From contig JBLNCI010000008.1 of assembly GCA_050260515.1 (NCBI GenBank), forward strand, positions 66,309-130,308: a DNA stretch of 64,000 nucleotides, read 5' to 3'. The DNA is from DATJIG01 sp050260515 (GTDB lineage Bacteria > Pseudomonadota > Alphaproteobacteria > SMXQ01). Of this stretch, positions 13,074 to 22,032 are shown piece after piece (within the stretch, counting starts at the first letter, position 1; each line of letters opens with the position of its first letter). The notes under the pieces are model-generated. The model did no database searches and was not told the DNA's origin. It saw only the letters and a program-made list of their open reading frames with translations. Position numbers and translations under genes: made by a program.

Positions 13074-14249
13074 TTATTCGAGGGCCGTGCCGGCCTTGAG
13101 CCGATTGGGATCGAGCGACACGTTCCGCCGCACCGCCCCGATCTGGCCGAGGGCGGGCGTGGTCTGGCCATCGACGACGATGTCGAGCGCCCCAGCGTTG
13201 CCGGTGGTGAGACGAAGCCCTGACTGCTCCGGCAGGGTGTACGATTCGCCGGCGCGCATCGTCCGCGCGAATACCGTCGTGCCGTTGCTGGCCTGGATCT
13301 GCACCCACGCATCCTGGCGCGCGCGGAGCATGACGCGGCCCGCCGGAATGGCGGGAGACGCCTGCGCGGCACTTGGCTCCGGAGTCGAGTCGATCTCTTC
13401 TTCCGTCCCGGCCTGCGGCGCGATGTTGTATCCGGCCCCGGGCGCGGGCGGCGCGGCGGCGGGAGCCGCCTGGGTGCGCGCGGTCGGGGCCTGAGGCGCG
13501 GCGGGCGGTGCTGTGGCTTCGCTGCGCGCCGGCGGGGTGCGCTGTGCCGAGGCGGCTGGCGCCGGCGTCGTCGGTTGCGCGGCCGCGGGCGGACGCGCCT
13601 GTTGCGGGACACCTGGCGATGTCGATTCCGCGCGCGGCGCAGGGGCCGGCGTCGGTGCCGGAGCGGCAGCCGGCGGAGCGGCGGCTTCAGGCGCCCGGTC
13701 GGCGTCGGTCCGCTCGGCGGTCCCCCCGGCGGAGGTCGCCTCCTCAGATGGCTCCTGCTCGGGCGGCACGACGACGGCCTCGGGGCCGGGCTGGGCCGGG
13801 GGCGTGTACGACGAGAACTCGGCGGGGCGGTCGTCGCTGCGATAGCTGACGACGGACCACGCGGCGTACGCGAGCACGGCGGCGACGAGCGAGATCAGCA
13901 CCCATCCGGCGCGGCTCAGCCGCTTGTCCTCGGTCGACTCCGGAAAGACCAACTCCACCGGGGCCGCGGTGCCCATCACCTCGTCGCGGAGCCGCGCCGT
14001 CACCGTGTCCGGATCGAGCCCGAGATGCCGCGCGATCGACCGCGCGAAGCCGAACGTATACGGCCGGCCCGGCAGATCGGCGAAGCGGCCCTCCTCGAGA
14101 GCCTCGATGTGCGCGGCGCGAATTCGCAGGGAATCGGCCATCTGCGCGATCGAGATGCCGAGCGCCTCGCGCGCCTCCCTGAGGTCGCGGCCGACCGCCG
14201 ACGTGCCGCCGGTCGTCGATTGGGTGTGCTGTCGCGCGTGATCGGCCAC
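13074..14249 (-). CDS. rodZ: RodZ-like cytoskeletal membrane protein (HTH plus DUF4115)
   Basis: A 391-residue bitopic membrane protein. An N-terminal Xre-type helix-turn-helix domain (about residues 20-85, GRDLREAREALGISIAQMAD) is of the kind that contacts MreB. A cytoplasmic linker, one membrane helix (about 112-134) and a long Ala/Pro-rich periplasmic stretch (about 145-290) follow. A C-terminal DUF4115 domain completes it (VMLRARQDAWVQIQASNGTTVFARTM). This order defines RodZ, which links MreB to cell-wall elongation. The start is GTG at 14249 with no strong ribosome-binding site; ispG follows after 122 bases. Confidence 0.85.
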   Translation of the reverse strand: MADHARQHTQSTTGGTSAVGRDLREAREALGISIAQMADSLRIRAAHIEALEEGRFADLPGRPYTFGFARSIARHLGLDPDTVTARLRDEVMGTAAPVELVFPESTEDKRLSRAGWVLISLVAAVLAYAAWSVVSYRSDDRPAEFSSYTPPAQPGPEAVVVPPEQEPSEEATSAGGTAERTDADRAPEAAAPPAAAPAPTPAPAPRAESTSPGVPQQARPPAAAQPTTPAPAASAQRTPPARSEATAPPAAPQAPTARTQAAPAAAPPAPGAGYNIAPQAGTEEEIDSTPEPSAAQASPAIPAGRVMLRARQDAWVQIQASNGTTVFARTMRAGESYTLPEQSGLRLTTGNAGALDIVVDGQTTPALGQIGAVRRNVSLDPNRLKAGTALE

Positions 14250-14375
14250 GGGAGAACCTGGTGAAATGTCGGAAAAACGCCGCCCATTCTAAGCCGTAGC
14301 CGCCCCGCCTCGGCAAGCCGTTTTACGGCCGGGAGGCTTCATCAATTCCTAACGAATTGGCTGGAAGCGATCAGC

Positions 14376-16640
14376 TCAGATGGCGACGCCGTGGTCGCGG
14401 GCGAACGCGCGCAGCTTGTCGCGCAGGCTCCGATCGGGCGAATCGAGCAGGGACATGATGTAGCGCCGCGCGCCGCTCGCATCGAGCGACAGGATCATCG
14501 CCTTCACCTGCGGTACGCTCAGCGGCGACATCGACAGCGAGCGGATGCCGAGGCCGACCAGCGCCATCGCTTCGAGCGGCGTGCCGGCCATCTCGCCGCA
14601 GATCGACAGCGGCACCTGGGCCGCCTCGCACCCCTCGATCAGCGACGCGAACACCCGGAGCGCCGCCGGCGCCAAGGTATCGTAGCGCGGCGCGATGCGC
14701 GGATTGCCGCGGTCGGCGGCGAACAGGAACTGCAGGAGATCGTTCGAGCCGACCGACAGGAAGTCGACGCGGGCGAGCAGCGCCTTGAGCTGGAACAGCA
14801 GCGCCGGCACCTCGATCATCGCGCCGACCTTGACCTCGGCGGGCAGCACGTTCGCCCGCCCGCGCTCGCGCTCGAGCTCCATCGTGAGGATCGCCTTCGC
14901 CCGTTCGAACTCGGCGACTTCCGTGACCATCGGAAACATGACGTGGAGCGGCCGCCCCTCGGCGGCGCGGATGAGCGCGCGCACCTGATTGCGCAGCATC
15001 GCCGGACGGTCGAGCGCGATGCGCAGCGCACGCCAACCCATCGCCGGATTCTCGTCGCCGAGACGGTCGAAGTACGGCAGCACCTTGTCCCCGCCGACAT
15101 CGAGCGTGCGGAACACGACGGTGCGGCCGTTGGCCTTCTCGAACACGCTGCGGTAGAGCGCCATCTGCGCCTGCACCTCGGGGTACGCGGCGCGGACCAT
15201 GAACGGGATCTCGGTGCGGTAGAGCCCGACGCCCTCCGCGCCCACGGTCGCAACCTGCTCGACCTCGAGCTCGAGGCCGGCATTGACGAGGAGCCGCACC
15301 CGCGCGCCGTCGCGGCTCACCGCAGGCCGCTCGCGGATCGCGACGAAGCGCTGACGCTGCTGGGCCCGGGCGCTGAGCGCGGTGCTGTAGACCTGCTGGA
15401 TGTCCTCGCCCGGGCGGACGAACATCTCCTGGGATTCCGCGTCGACGATCAGGAGATCGCCGTTGTCGACGCGGATCAGCGCGTCGTCGACGAGCCCGAG
15501 GATCGGAATGTCGAGGGCGCGGGCGACGATGCAGACGTGCGCCGTCGGCGAGCCTTCCTCCAGCACCAGCGCCCGCACCTTCTTGGTGTCGTATTCGAGC
15601 AGCTCGGCCGGCCCCAGCGTGCGCGCGACGATGATCATGCTGTCGGGCAGCGGCCCGGTGTGCATGGTCGCGCTCTCGCCGGTGAGGTGCTGCAGCAGCC
15701 GCACCGCGAGCTCCTCGAGATCGCCCAGCCGCTCGCGGAGATAGTGGTCGGCCACCTGGCTCATGCGGGCGCGGGTGTTCTCGCGGACCTGCTGGACCGC
15801 GGCTTCGGCCGTCAGGCCGGTGCGCACCGCGTCGCGGATGCGCTCGATCCAGCCCGGATCCATCGCGATCATGCGATAGGCCTCGAGCACGTCCTGATGC
15901 TCGCCCTTCTGCAACCCGGCGGTGTCGAGCAGCGCCTCGAGCGAGCCGTGCATGGTCGTCACGGCCTCTTCGAGGCGCTTGAGCTCGGCGTCCGGATCCT
16001 CGGCCACGATCTGGCGGATGGTGATCGACGGCTGATGGAGCACCGCCTGCCCGACGCCGACGCCGCCCGAGAACCGCACGCCCTCCATACGGGTCGGCAG
16101 GAGCGCGATGCCTTCCTGCGGCGTGCGCTCCTCTCGGGTGACGAGCTCGCCCGAGGCGGCAAGCTCGGCGAGCACCATGGCGATGATCTGCAGCGCCTCG
16201 ACCTCGTCGTCGTCGTAGGTGCGGCGGGTCTTGTTCTGGACCGTGAGCACGCCGACGACGCGGCCGGCCTGCACGATCGGCACGCCCATGAACGAGTGGT
16301 AGATCTCCTCGCCCGTTTCGGGGCGATAGGCGAACTGGGGATGCGCCTGGGCGTCGGAGAGGCTGAGCGGCCGCGCATGGGCGGCGATGTCGCCGACCAG
16401 ACCCTCGCCGACCCGCAGCCGGGTACGGTGGACCGCCTGGGGATTGAGGCCTTGCGTCGCGAACAGCTCGAGGACGTCGCCGGCGCGGCGGATGTAGATC
16501 GAGCACACCTCCGCGACCATGTCGGCGGCGATGATGCGCACCATCTCGTTCAGGCGCTCCTGGGCGGAGGCCTTGGCGGCCATCATGTCGCGCAGCCGCC
16601 GAAGGAGTTGACGAGGACCGGCGGCGGCTGGCGATTCCAT
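14376..16640 (-). CDS. ptsP: Phosphoenolpyruvate-protein phosphotransferase PtsP (EI-Ntr)
   Basis: First enzyme of the nitrogen phosphotransferase system: it autophosphorylates from PEP and passes phosphate to NPr. The 754-residue protein has an N-terminal GAF domain (about 30-165), which senses glutamine in the family. A swivelling phosphohistidine domain follows, with the active-site His in EEGSPTAHVCIVAR (H368). The C-terminal PEP-binding TIM barrel includes GAEGVGLYRTEIPFM and SVGSNDLLQF. The ATG at 16640 shares one base with the upstream TGA; a GTG at 16643 is the alternative. Together with lysC upstream this is a common alphaproteobacterial pair. No ptsN or ptsO is in the window. Confidence 0.93.
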   Translation of the reverse strand: MESPAAAGPRQLLRRLRDMMAAKASAQERLNEMVRIIAADMVAEVCSIYIRRAGDVLELFATQGLNPQAVHRTRLRVGEGLVGDIAAHARPLSLSDAQAHPQFAYRPETGEEIYHSFMGVPIVQAGRVVGVLTVQNKTRRTYDDDEVEALQIIAMVLAELAASGELVTREERTPQEGIALLPTRMEGVRFSGGVGVGQAVLHQPSITIRQIVAEDPDAELKRLEEAVTTMHGSLEALLDTAGLQKGEHQDVLEAYRMIAMDPGWIERIRDAVRTGLTAEAAVQQVRENTRARMSQVADHYLRERLGDLEELAVRLLQHLTGESATMHTGPLPDSMIIVARTLGPAELLEYDTKKVRALVLEEGSPTAHVCIVARALDIPILGLVDDALIRVDNGDLLIVDAESQEMFVRPGEDIQQVYSTALSARAQQRQRFVAIRERPAVSRDGARVRLLVNAGLELEVEQVATVGAEGVGLYRTEIPFMVRAAYPEVQAQMALYRSVFEKANGRTVVFRTLDVGGDKVLPYFDRLGDENPAMGWRALRIALDRPAMLRNQVRALIRAAEGRPLHVMFPMVTEVAEFERAKAILTMELERERGRANVLPAEVKVGAMIEVPALLFQLKALLARVDFLSVGSNDLLQFLFAADRGNPRIAPRYDTLAPAALRVFASLIEGCEAAQVPLSICGEMAGTPLEAMALVGLGIRSLSMSPLSVPQVKAMILSLDASGARRYIMSLLDSPDRSLRDKLRAFARDHGVAI

Positions 16641-17677
16641 CACTCCGCCGCCCGGCTCTCGCTCCTCGCCATCAGGGCGGTGAGCGCCTGTTCGACAAGT
16701 TCCTCGATGATCTCCGCGGTCGGCTGCTCGCGCGTGACAAGCCCGACGCTCTGGCCGGCCATCACCGACCCGTTCTCGACGTCACCCTCGATCACCGCGC
16801 GTCGCAACGCGCCGGCCCAGAAGTGCTCGATCTTGAGCTGCGCTTCCTTCTGGTCGAGCTTGCCCGCGCGGTAGAGCTCGATGACCTCGCGCTGGGTCTC
16901 GGCGAAGCGTTGGGTCGCCTGGTTGACGATCGCGCGCACCGGGATAACCGGGAACTGCGGGTCGAGCTGGACCGACGGCTGCGCGTCGCGCGCAGACGCC
17001 CGGATGAACGCTTCCTTGAACTTCGCGTGCGCGACGCACTCGGTCGCACACACGAACCGGGTGCCGAGCTGGCAGCCGGCCGCGCCCATCTCGAGGAACG
17101 CGAGGATCGCCTCCCCGCGGCCGATGCCGCCGGCGACGAACACCGGCACTTCCTTCAGCGCGGGCAGCACTTCCTGCGCCAGCACGCTGGTCGAGACCGG
17201 GCCGATGTGGCCGCCGGCCTCGGCGCCCTCGATGACGATGGCGTCGGCGCCGATGCGCACGAGGCGCTTGGCGATGACCAGCGCCGGCGCGAAGCAGATC
17301 ACCTTCCGCCTCGCCTCCTTGAGGCGCGCGATCGATGCCTGCGACGGCACGCCGCCCGCGAGCACGACGTGCGTCACGCCCTTGGCGATGCACACCTCGA
17401 TCAGCTCGGCGAGCTGCGGGTGCATGGTGATGAGGTTGACGCCGAACGGCTTCTTCGTCAGCGCGAAGGTGCCGTCGATCTCGGCCGCGAGTTGATCGGG
17501 GTTCATCGCGCCGCAGGCGATGACGCCGAAGCCGCCGCCGTTCGAGATCGCCGCGACCAGGTGCCGCTCCGACACCCACGTCATCGCGCCGCCGAGGATC
17601 GCGTACCGCGTGCCGAGGAACGCAGTGCCGCGCCGCCACAACTCGTCGAGACGCGCCTGGGCGGCGGCCCGATCCAT
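16640..17677 (-). CDS. Nitronate monooxygenase / 2-nitropropane dioxygenase-like flavoprotein
   Basis: A 345-residue FMN-dependent TIM-barrel enzyme of the NMO/FabK superfamily. Visible family signatures are the phosphate-binding IEGAEAGGHIGP, the FVAGGIGRGEAILAFLEMGAAGCQLGTRF segment, and ISNGGGFGVIACGAM near the N-terminus. Family members oxidise alkyl nitronates or act as enoyl-ACP reductases; sequence alone does not settle which. It lies 3 bases after lysC and overlaps ptsP, so it is translated with both. The contextual link is not obvious. Confidence 0.8.
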   Translation of the reverse strand: MDRAAAQARLDELWRRGTAFLGTRYAILGGAMTWVSERHLVAAISNGGGFGVIACGAMNPDQLAAEIDGTFALTKKPFGVNLITMHPQLAELIEVCIAKGVTHVVLAGGVPSQASIARLKEARRKVICFAPALVIAKRLVRIGADAIVIEGAEAGGHIGPVSTSVLAQEVLPALKEVPVFVAGGIGRGEAILAFLEMGAAGCQLGTRFVCATECVAHAKFKEAFIRASARDAQPSVQLDPQFPVIPVRAIVNQATQRFAETQREVIELYRAGKLDQKEAQLKIEHFWAGALRRAVIEGDVENGSVMAGQSVGLVTREQPTAEIIEELVEQALTALMARSESRAAE

Positions 17678-17680
17678 TGG

Positions 17681-18901
17681 TCAGGCCGCGTCGAGCTGGT
17701 ACGCCGAGTGCAGGGCGCGCACGGCGAGTTCGGTGTAGGCCTCCTCGATCAGGATGGAGATCTTGATCTCGGAGGTGGAAATGACCTGGATGTTGATGCC
17801 CTTGGCGGCCAGCGTCTCGAACATCGTCCGCGCGACGCCGGTGTGGCTGCGCATGCCGACGCCCACCACCGACACCTTGCAGACGTTCGCGTCGGGTTTC
17901 ACCGCGAGGCAGCCGAGCGCCCGCGCCTTCGGCTCCAGGATCTGGATCGCGCGCGGCAGGTCGGCGCGACCGACCGTGAAGGTGATGTCGGTCGCCTTGC
18001 CGTCCTCGGAGACGTTCTGGACGATCATGTCGACGTTGATCGCCGCGTCCGCGAGCGCGCCGAACACGTCGGCGGCGACGCCGGGCTTGTCCGGCACGCG
18101 GATGAGCGTGACCTTCGCCTCGTCCCGCGAATAGGTGACGCCGCTGACCAGTGCCTTTTCCACGATTTCATCCTCATCAACGACGAGCGTTCCCGGAGCG
18201 TCCGTGAAGCTCGACAGCACCTGGAGCCGTACCCGCTCCTTCATGGCCAGCTCGACCGAGCGCGTGTGCAGCACCTTCGCGCCGAGCGACGCCATCTCGA
18301 GCATCTCCTCGTACGTGATTTTATCCAGCTTGCGGGCCTTCGCAACGATCCGGGGATCGGTGGTGTATACGCCGTCGACGTCGGTGTAGATGTCGCAGCG
18401 ATCCGCCTTGAGCGCGGCGGCGAGCGCCACCGCCGAAATGTCGGAGCCGCCGCGGCCGAGCGTGGTCACGCGCCCGTCCGGCGCGATGCCCTGGAACCCG
18501 GCGACGACCGGAACCTCGCCGGTGGCCATGCGCGCCAGGAGAGCGGTACCGTCGATCGATTCGATGCGCGCCTTGCCGTGCACCTCGTCGGTGCGGATCG
18601 GCACCTGCCAGCCCATCCACGAGCGCGCGGGGATTCCGATCTCCTGCAACGCGAGGGCGGTGAGTCCGATCGTCACCTGCTCGCCGGTGGCGACCACGGT
18701 GTCGTATTCGCAGGCGTCGTGCAGCGGCGATATCCCGTTCACCCACCCGACGAGCTGGTTGGTGGTGCCCGCCATCGCCGAGACCACGACGGCTACCTCG
18801 TTGCCGGCGTCGACCTCCTTCTTCACGCGCTTGGCGACGGCGCGGATGCGATCGAGGTCGGCGACCGACGTGCCGCCGAATTTCTGCACGATTCGGGCCA
18901 T
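17681..18901 (-). CDS. lysC: Aspartate kinase
   Basis: Phosphorylates aspartate at the head of the lysine, threonine and methionine pathways. The 406-residue protein begins with the kinase signature VQKFGGTSVADLDRI and contains TLGRGGSDISAVALAAAL. It ends with two ACT domains (about 265-400) that bind inhibitory amino acids (e.g. IRVPDKPGVAADVFGALADAAINVDMI). The ATG at 18901 is the first start giving the normal N-terminus. It heads the leftward run with npd and ptsP and is divergent from ubiG. Confidence 0.96.
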   Translation of the reverse strand: MARIVQKFGGTSVADLDRIRAVAKRVKKEVDAGNEVAVVVSAMAGTTNQLVGWVNGISPLHDACEYDTVVATGEQVTIGLTALALQEIGIPARSWMGWQVPIRTDEVHGKARIESIDGTALLARMATGEVPVVAGFQGIAPDGRVTTLGRGGSDISAVALAAALKADRCDIYTDVDGVYTTDPRIVAKARKLDKITYEEMLEMASLGAKVLHTRSVELAMKERVRLQVLSSFTDAPGTLVVDEDEIVEKALVSGVTYSRDEAKVTLIRVPDKPGVAADVFGALADAAINVDMIVQNVSEDGKATDITFTVGRADLPRAIQILEPKARALGCLAVKPDANVCKVSVVGVGMRSHTGVARTMFETLAAKGINIQVISTSEIKISILIEEAYTELAVRALHSAYQLDAA

Positions 18902-19010
18902 GATCTTCGCTCGGGCTGGGATGCGGGAATCGAGGTGATTGGAAGGGCCGTGGCGGCTGGGCGGGCCCTCCCCGCGCCGCTCGATTGCGCAAAAGGCAGG
19001 CACCCACGGC

Positions 19011-19039
19011 TTGCCGCCCGGACGCGGCGTATACATACT
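19011..19039 (+). promoter_or_regulatory. Possible promoter of ubiG
   Basis: TTGCCG (19011-19016) and CATACT (19034-19039) are spaced by 17 bases, ending about 70 bases before the ubiG ATG. The surrounding GTATACATACT stretch is notably AT-rich for this window. Moderate match only. Confidence 0.4.
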
Positions 19040-19107
19040 CCACCGCCGATGCGCGCCGCAAGCCGCGCACCGCCTCGCAAGCTCCGCCGCAGTCCTTCGG
19101 AACGCCG

Positions 19108-19866
19108 ATGATCGACCACCCAGACAGTCCCGCCGGCGCGCGCGGACCGAGCGTCGACCCGGCGGAGGTCGCGCGCTTCGAGGCCATCGCCGCCGAGTGG
19201 TGGGACGCCACCGGCAAGTTCGCTCCGCTCCACCGGTTCAATCCGGCGCGGCTGAGCTTCCTCCGCGACGCGCTCGTCCGCCACTTCGCACGCAATCCGC
19301 GCGACCCGCAGCCGCTCGCCGGACTTTCGCTCCTCGATATCGGCTGCGGCGGCGGCCTCGTCGCCGAGCCGATGGCCCGGCTCGGGGCACGCGTCACCGG
19401 AATCGACGCCGGCCGCGCCACGGTCGAGGCCGCGCGAACTCACGCCCGCTCGATGGGACTGCCGATCGACTACCGGGTGGCCACCGCCGAGGAACTCGCC
19501 GCCGAAGGCGCGCGCTTCAACGTGGTGCTGGCGCTCGAGGTCATCGAGCACGTCACCGAGCCGCGCGCGTTTCTCGCGACCGCAGCGACGCTGTTGCAAC
19601 CCGGCGGCACGCTGGCGGTGGCCACCGTGAACCGCACGTTGCGGAGCTTCCTGATGGCGATCGTCGGCGCGGAGCACGTGCTCCGCTGGCTGCCCGTCGG
19701 CACCCACGACTGGAACCGGTTCCTCCGACCGAACGAACTCGACGAGATGCTGACCGCCGCCGGCGTGCGCGTCACCGCGCGTACCGGTGTCGTCTACCAC
19801 CCGTTTTCCGATCGTTGGTCGCTGAGCGACGACACCGCGGTGAACTACATCGTCACCGCGGCCTGA
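19108..19866 (+). CDS. ubiG: Ubiquinone biosynthesis O-methyltransferase
   Basis: S-adenosylmethionine-dependent enzyme (252 residues) performing both O-methylations of ubiquinone synthesis. It shows the family N-terminus VARFEAIAAEWWDATGKFAPLHRFNPARL, motif I LLDIGCGGGLVAEPMARLGA, and the UbiG-type VNRTLRSF and HDWNRFLRPNEL segments. The ATG at 19108 gives the conventional length; the frame is open to 18985 without a better start. It is divergent from lysC, a common alphaproteobacterial arrangement. Confidence 0.95.
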   Translation: MIDHPDSPAGARGPSVDPAEVARFEAIAAEWWDATGKFAPLHRFNPARLSFLRDALVRHFARNPRDPQPLAGLSLLDIGCGGGLVAEPMARLGARVTGIDAGRATVEAARTHARSMGLPIDYRVATAEELAAEGARFNVVLALEVIEHVTEPRAFLATAATLLQPGGTLAVATVNRTLRSFLMAIVGAEHVLRWLPVGTHDWNRFLRPNELDEMLTAAGVRVTARTGVVYHPFSDRWSLSDDTAVNYIVTAA

Positions 19867-19872
19867 AGCGGC

Positions 19873-20304
19873 TCACGCGTCGGTGTGGGGTATCTCCGGA
19901 AGCGGGAAGCACTCGATGCCCTCCTCGTGGAGCTCGACGGCGTCCTGCACCGTCGCCTTGCCGACGATCCCCCGCTTCTCCGCCTCCCCCGAGTGGATGC
20001 GGCGGGCTTCGTCGGCGAAGCGCTCGCCCACGTCCTCGCACTTCTCGGTCACCTCTTTGTGGAGCGCCTTCACGATCTGGTAGTACGTCGCCTTCTTGGC
20101 GGCGGCGGCCTCACCCTCCTTCGCGCGCTTCAGCCCGCGCGAGGGTGCGATGTTGGGTGCCATCAGCGCCTTGCGGACCGCCGTGTCGCCGCACGACGGG
20201 CAAGCGACATCGCGGCGCTTCGCCTGCGCGTCGTAGGTGGCGGAATCCTTGAACCACGCCTCGAAGGCATGGCCTTTGCTGCACTCGAGATCGAACAGGA
20301 TCAT
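19873..20304 (-). CDS. DUF1178 family protein
   Basis: A 143-residue conserved protein of unknown function. The N-terminus MILFDLECSKGHAFEAWFKD followed by CPSCGDTAVRKALMAP resembles a rubredoxin-like zinc ribbon: Cys8 and His12, then the pair CPSC near residues 35-38. The C-terminal part is conserved and helical (KALHKEVTEKCEDVGERFADEARRIHSGEAEKRGIVGKAT). The stop lies 6 bases from the ubiG stop, so the two genes converge. Start is the ATG at 20304; frame upstream lacks family similarity. Confidence 0.85.
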   Translation of the reverse strand: MILFDLECSKGHAFEAWFKDSATYDAQAKRRDVACPSCGDTAVRKALMAPNIAPSRGLKRAKEGEAAAAKKATYYQIVKALHKEVTEKCEDVGERFADEARRIHSGEAEKRGIVGKATVQDAVELHEEGIECFPLPEIPHTDA

Positions 20305-20421
20305 CGCGGTTACGAACCTGACTGGAACTGCCCCACTATCTACGTGCCTTGGCCGTAATTTCAAGGCCGCTCGCCGCGCCCGCCGCAGCCCTAACCGGCT
20401 CAATTGACATGCCTGCCGGTG

Positions 20422-20450
20422 TTGCACGGGTGCCGGCCCCGGCCTAGGTT
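20422..20450 (+). promoter_or_regulatory. Possible promoter of the peroxiredoxin gene
   Basis: TTGCAC (20422-20427), a 17-base spacer and TAGGTT (20445-20450) lie about 57 bases before the peroxiredoxin ATG. A separate TTGACA at 20404-20409 has no matching -10 at 16-18 bases. Confidence 0.4.
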
Positions 20451-20507
20451 GGGCCTCTTCCCCAGTCCTCGCTGTCGGACGGCAACTCGCATCCGGGAGA
20501 ATTCGCC

Positions 20508-21146
20508 ATGACGCTGCGTTTAGGTGACACCGCCCCCGACTTCTCCGCCGAGACCAGTCAGGGTCACATCGACTCGTTCCACCAGTGGGCCGGCGATTCG
20601 TGGGTGATCCTGTTCTCGCACCCGAAGGACTTCACGCCCGTGTGCACGACCGAGCTCGGTTACACCGCCAAGCTCGTGCCAGAATTCAAGAAGCGCAACG
20701 TGAAAGTGCTCGCGCTCTCCGTCGACCCGGTCGACTCCCACAAGGGGTGGATCAAGGACATCGAGGAGACGCAGGGCTGCAAGGTGGACTATCCGATCAT
20801 CGCCGACCCCGACAAGAAGGTCGCGAACCTCTATGGGATGATCCATCCGTCGCACGACCAGGTCTACACCGTGCGCACCGTGTTCGTGATCGATCCGCAG
20901 AAGAAGGTGCGGCTCATGATCATGTACCCGCAGACGACCGGCCGTAACTTCGACGAGATCCTGCGGGTCATCGACTCCATGCAGCTCACCGACAAGTTCA
21001 CCGTCGCGACGCCGGTGAACTGGAAGTCGGGCGAGGACGTGATCATCGTTCCGTCGGTGAGCGACGACGATGCCAACAAGAAGTTCCCGAAGGGCTTCAA
21101 GAAGGTGAAGCCCTACCTCCGGCTCACGCCGCAGCCGAACAAATAA
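20508..21146 (+). CDS. 1-Cys peroxiredoxin (Prx6 type)
   Basis: Thiol peroxidase (212 residues) that reduces hydrogen peroxide and organic hydroperoxides in the cytoplasm. The active site is HPKDFTPVCTTE with peroxidatic C46. The long C-terminal extension with YPQTTGRNFDEILRVIDSMQ marks the Prx6 group, not the 2-Cys AhpC type. C91 is present but is not the usual resolving position. GGGAG 8 bases before the ATG supports the start. A clear intrinsic terminator follows at 21169. Confidence 0.93.
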   Translation: MTLRLGDTAPDFSAETSQGHIDSFHQWAGDSWVILFSHPKDFTPVCTTELGYTAKLVPEFKKRNVKVLALSVDPVDSHKGWIKDIEETQGCKVDYPIIADPDKKVANLYGMIHPSHDQVYTVRTVFVIDPQKKVRLMIMYPQTTGRNFDEILRVIDSMQLTDKFTVATPVNWKSGEDVIIVPSVSDDDANKKFPKGFKKVKPYLRLTPQPNK

Positions 21147-21168
21147 CCCGCGCCGTAGCCGAAACGGA

Positions 21169-21197
21169 AACGCCCGCCGACCGGCGGGCGTTCTTCT
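21169..21197 (+). terminator. Rho-independent terminator of the peroxiredoxin gene
   Basis: A perfect 10-bp stem, AACGCCCGCC (21169-21178) and GGCGGGCGTT (21183-21192), encloses a 4-base loop and is followed by CTTCT. It overlaps the stop codon of the convergent nitrilase gene. Confidence 0.8.
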
Positions 21198-22032
21198 ATG
21201 CGGAGGGTGGCGCGAACGCCGGTTGGTGCCTGACCGCCGGCACCTGGCCGCGGGCCTTGGCGACGAGCGCGGGATCGATTGTCGCCGTCACCACCCCGGG
21301 GCTGTCGCCGCCATCGGCGAGCACGTTGCCCCACGGATCCACCACGAGCGAATGACCGAAGGTGCGGCGGCCTTCCGGGTGCGTGCCGGTCTGCGCGGCG
21401 GCGAACACGAAAGCGCCGGCCTCGATCGCCCGCGCCCGCAGTAGCACGTGCCAGTGCGCCTCGCCCGTCACCTTGGTGAAGGCCGAGGGCACGACGAGGT
21501 AGTCGGCGCCGGCCTGGGCGAGCTGGCGATAGAGATGCGGGAAACGCACGTCGTAGCACACCGACATGCCGAGCTTGCCCCAGGGCGTCTCCGCCAGCAC
21601 GGCTCGGCTGCCCGCCTCGAACGTCGCCGACTCGCGGTAGCGTTCCCCGGACGGAAGGTCGACGTCGAAGAGATGGATCTTGTCGTAGAACGCGGCCACG
21701 GCGCCACGGTCGTCGAACAACACCGAGCGGTTAAACACCTTGCCCGTCGGTGCGCGCACCGGCAGCGAGCCGGCCAGCAGCCACGCCCCGGAGTCGCGCG
21801 CAAGCGCCGCGAACGCAGCGACCAGGCTGTTGCCGTCCCACGGCTCGGCCTGGGCCCGCAAAGCTTCGCCTTTCGGCTCGAACACCGCGACGTTCTCCGG
21901 CGTGAGGATCAGATCGGCGCCGCGGTCGCGCGCCTCGCGCACGAAGCCTGCGACGGCTGCGAGATTGTCGGCGGAGGTGCGTCCCGAGTTGGTCTGGACG
22001 CAGGCGACGGTGAAGGTGGTGGTGAAGGTCAT
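21196..22032 (-). CDS. Carbon-nitrogen hydrolase (nitrilase superfamily, Nit1/Nit2 type)
   Basis: A 278-residue amidase with the Glu-Lys-Cys triad visible: E46 (LILTPENV), K118 (AFYDKIHLFDVD) and C159 (MSVCYDVRFPHLYRQL). The KIHLFDVD and CYDVRFP motifs are typical of the Nit group, whose members hydrolyse deaminated glutathione or omega-amidates. Its translational coupling to a glutaredoxin gene (ATGA overlap at 22029-22032) is consistent with a glutathione-related repair role, though that is inference. Confidence 0.85.
   Translation of the reverse strand: MTFTTTFTVACVQTNSGRTSADNLAAVAGFVREARDRGADLILTPENVAVFEPKGEALRAQAEPWDGNSLVAAFAALARDSGAWLLAGSLPVRAPTGKVFNRSVLFDDRGAVAAFYDKIHLFDVDLPSGERYRESATFEAGSRAVLAETPWGKLGMSVCYDVRFPHLYRQLAQAGADYLVVPSAFTKVTGEAHWHVLLRARAIEAGAFVFAAAQTGTHPEGRRTFGHSLVVDPWGNVLADGGDSPGVVTATIDPALVAKARGQVPAVRHQPAFAPPSA

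Noticed and set aside
14343..14359. Short inverted repeat CAATTC/GAATTG between ptsP and rodZ
   Set aside because: Six-base arms with AT-rich ends and no T-tract; too weak to call a terminator or operator.
14391..16874. 827-codon plus-strand frame opposite ptsP
   Set aside because: Shadow of ptsP and its neighbour; arginine- and histidine-rich translation typical of reversed GC-rich genes.
20404..20432. TTGACA as the -35 of the peroxiredoxin promoter
   Set aside because: No acceptable -10 at 16-18 bases (CGGGTG or neighbours); the TTGCAC/TAGGTT pair at 20422-20450 fits better.
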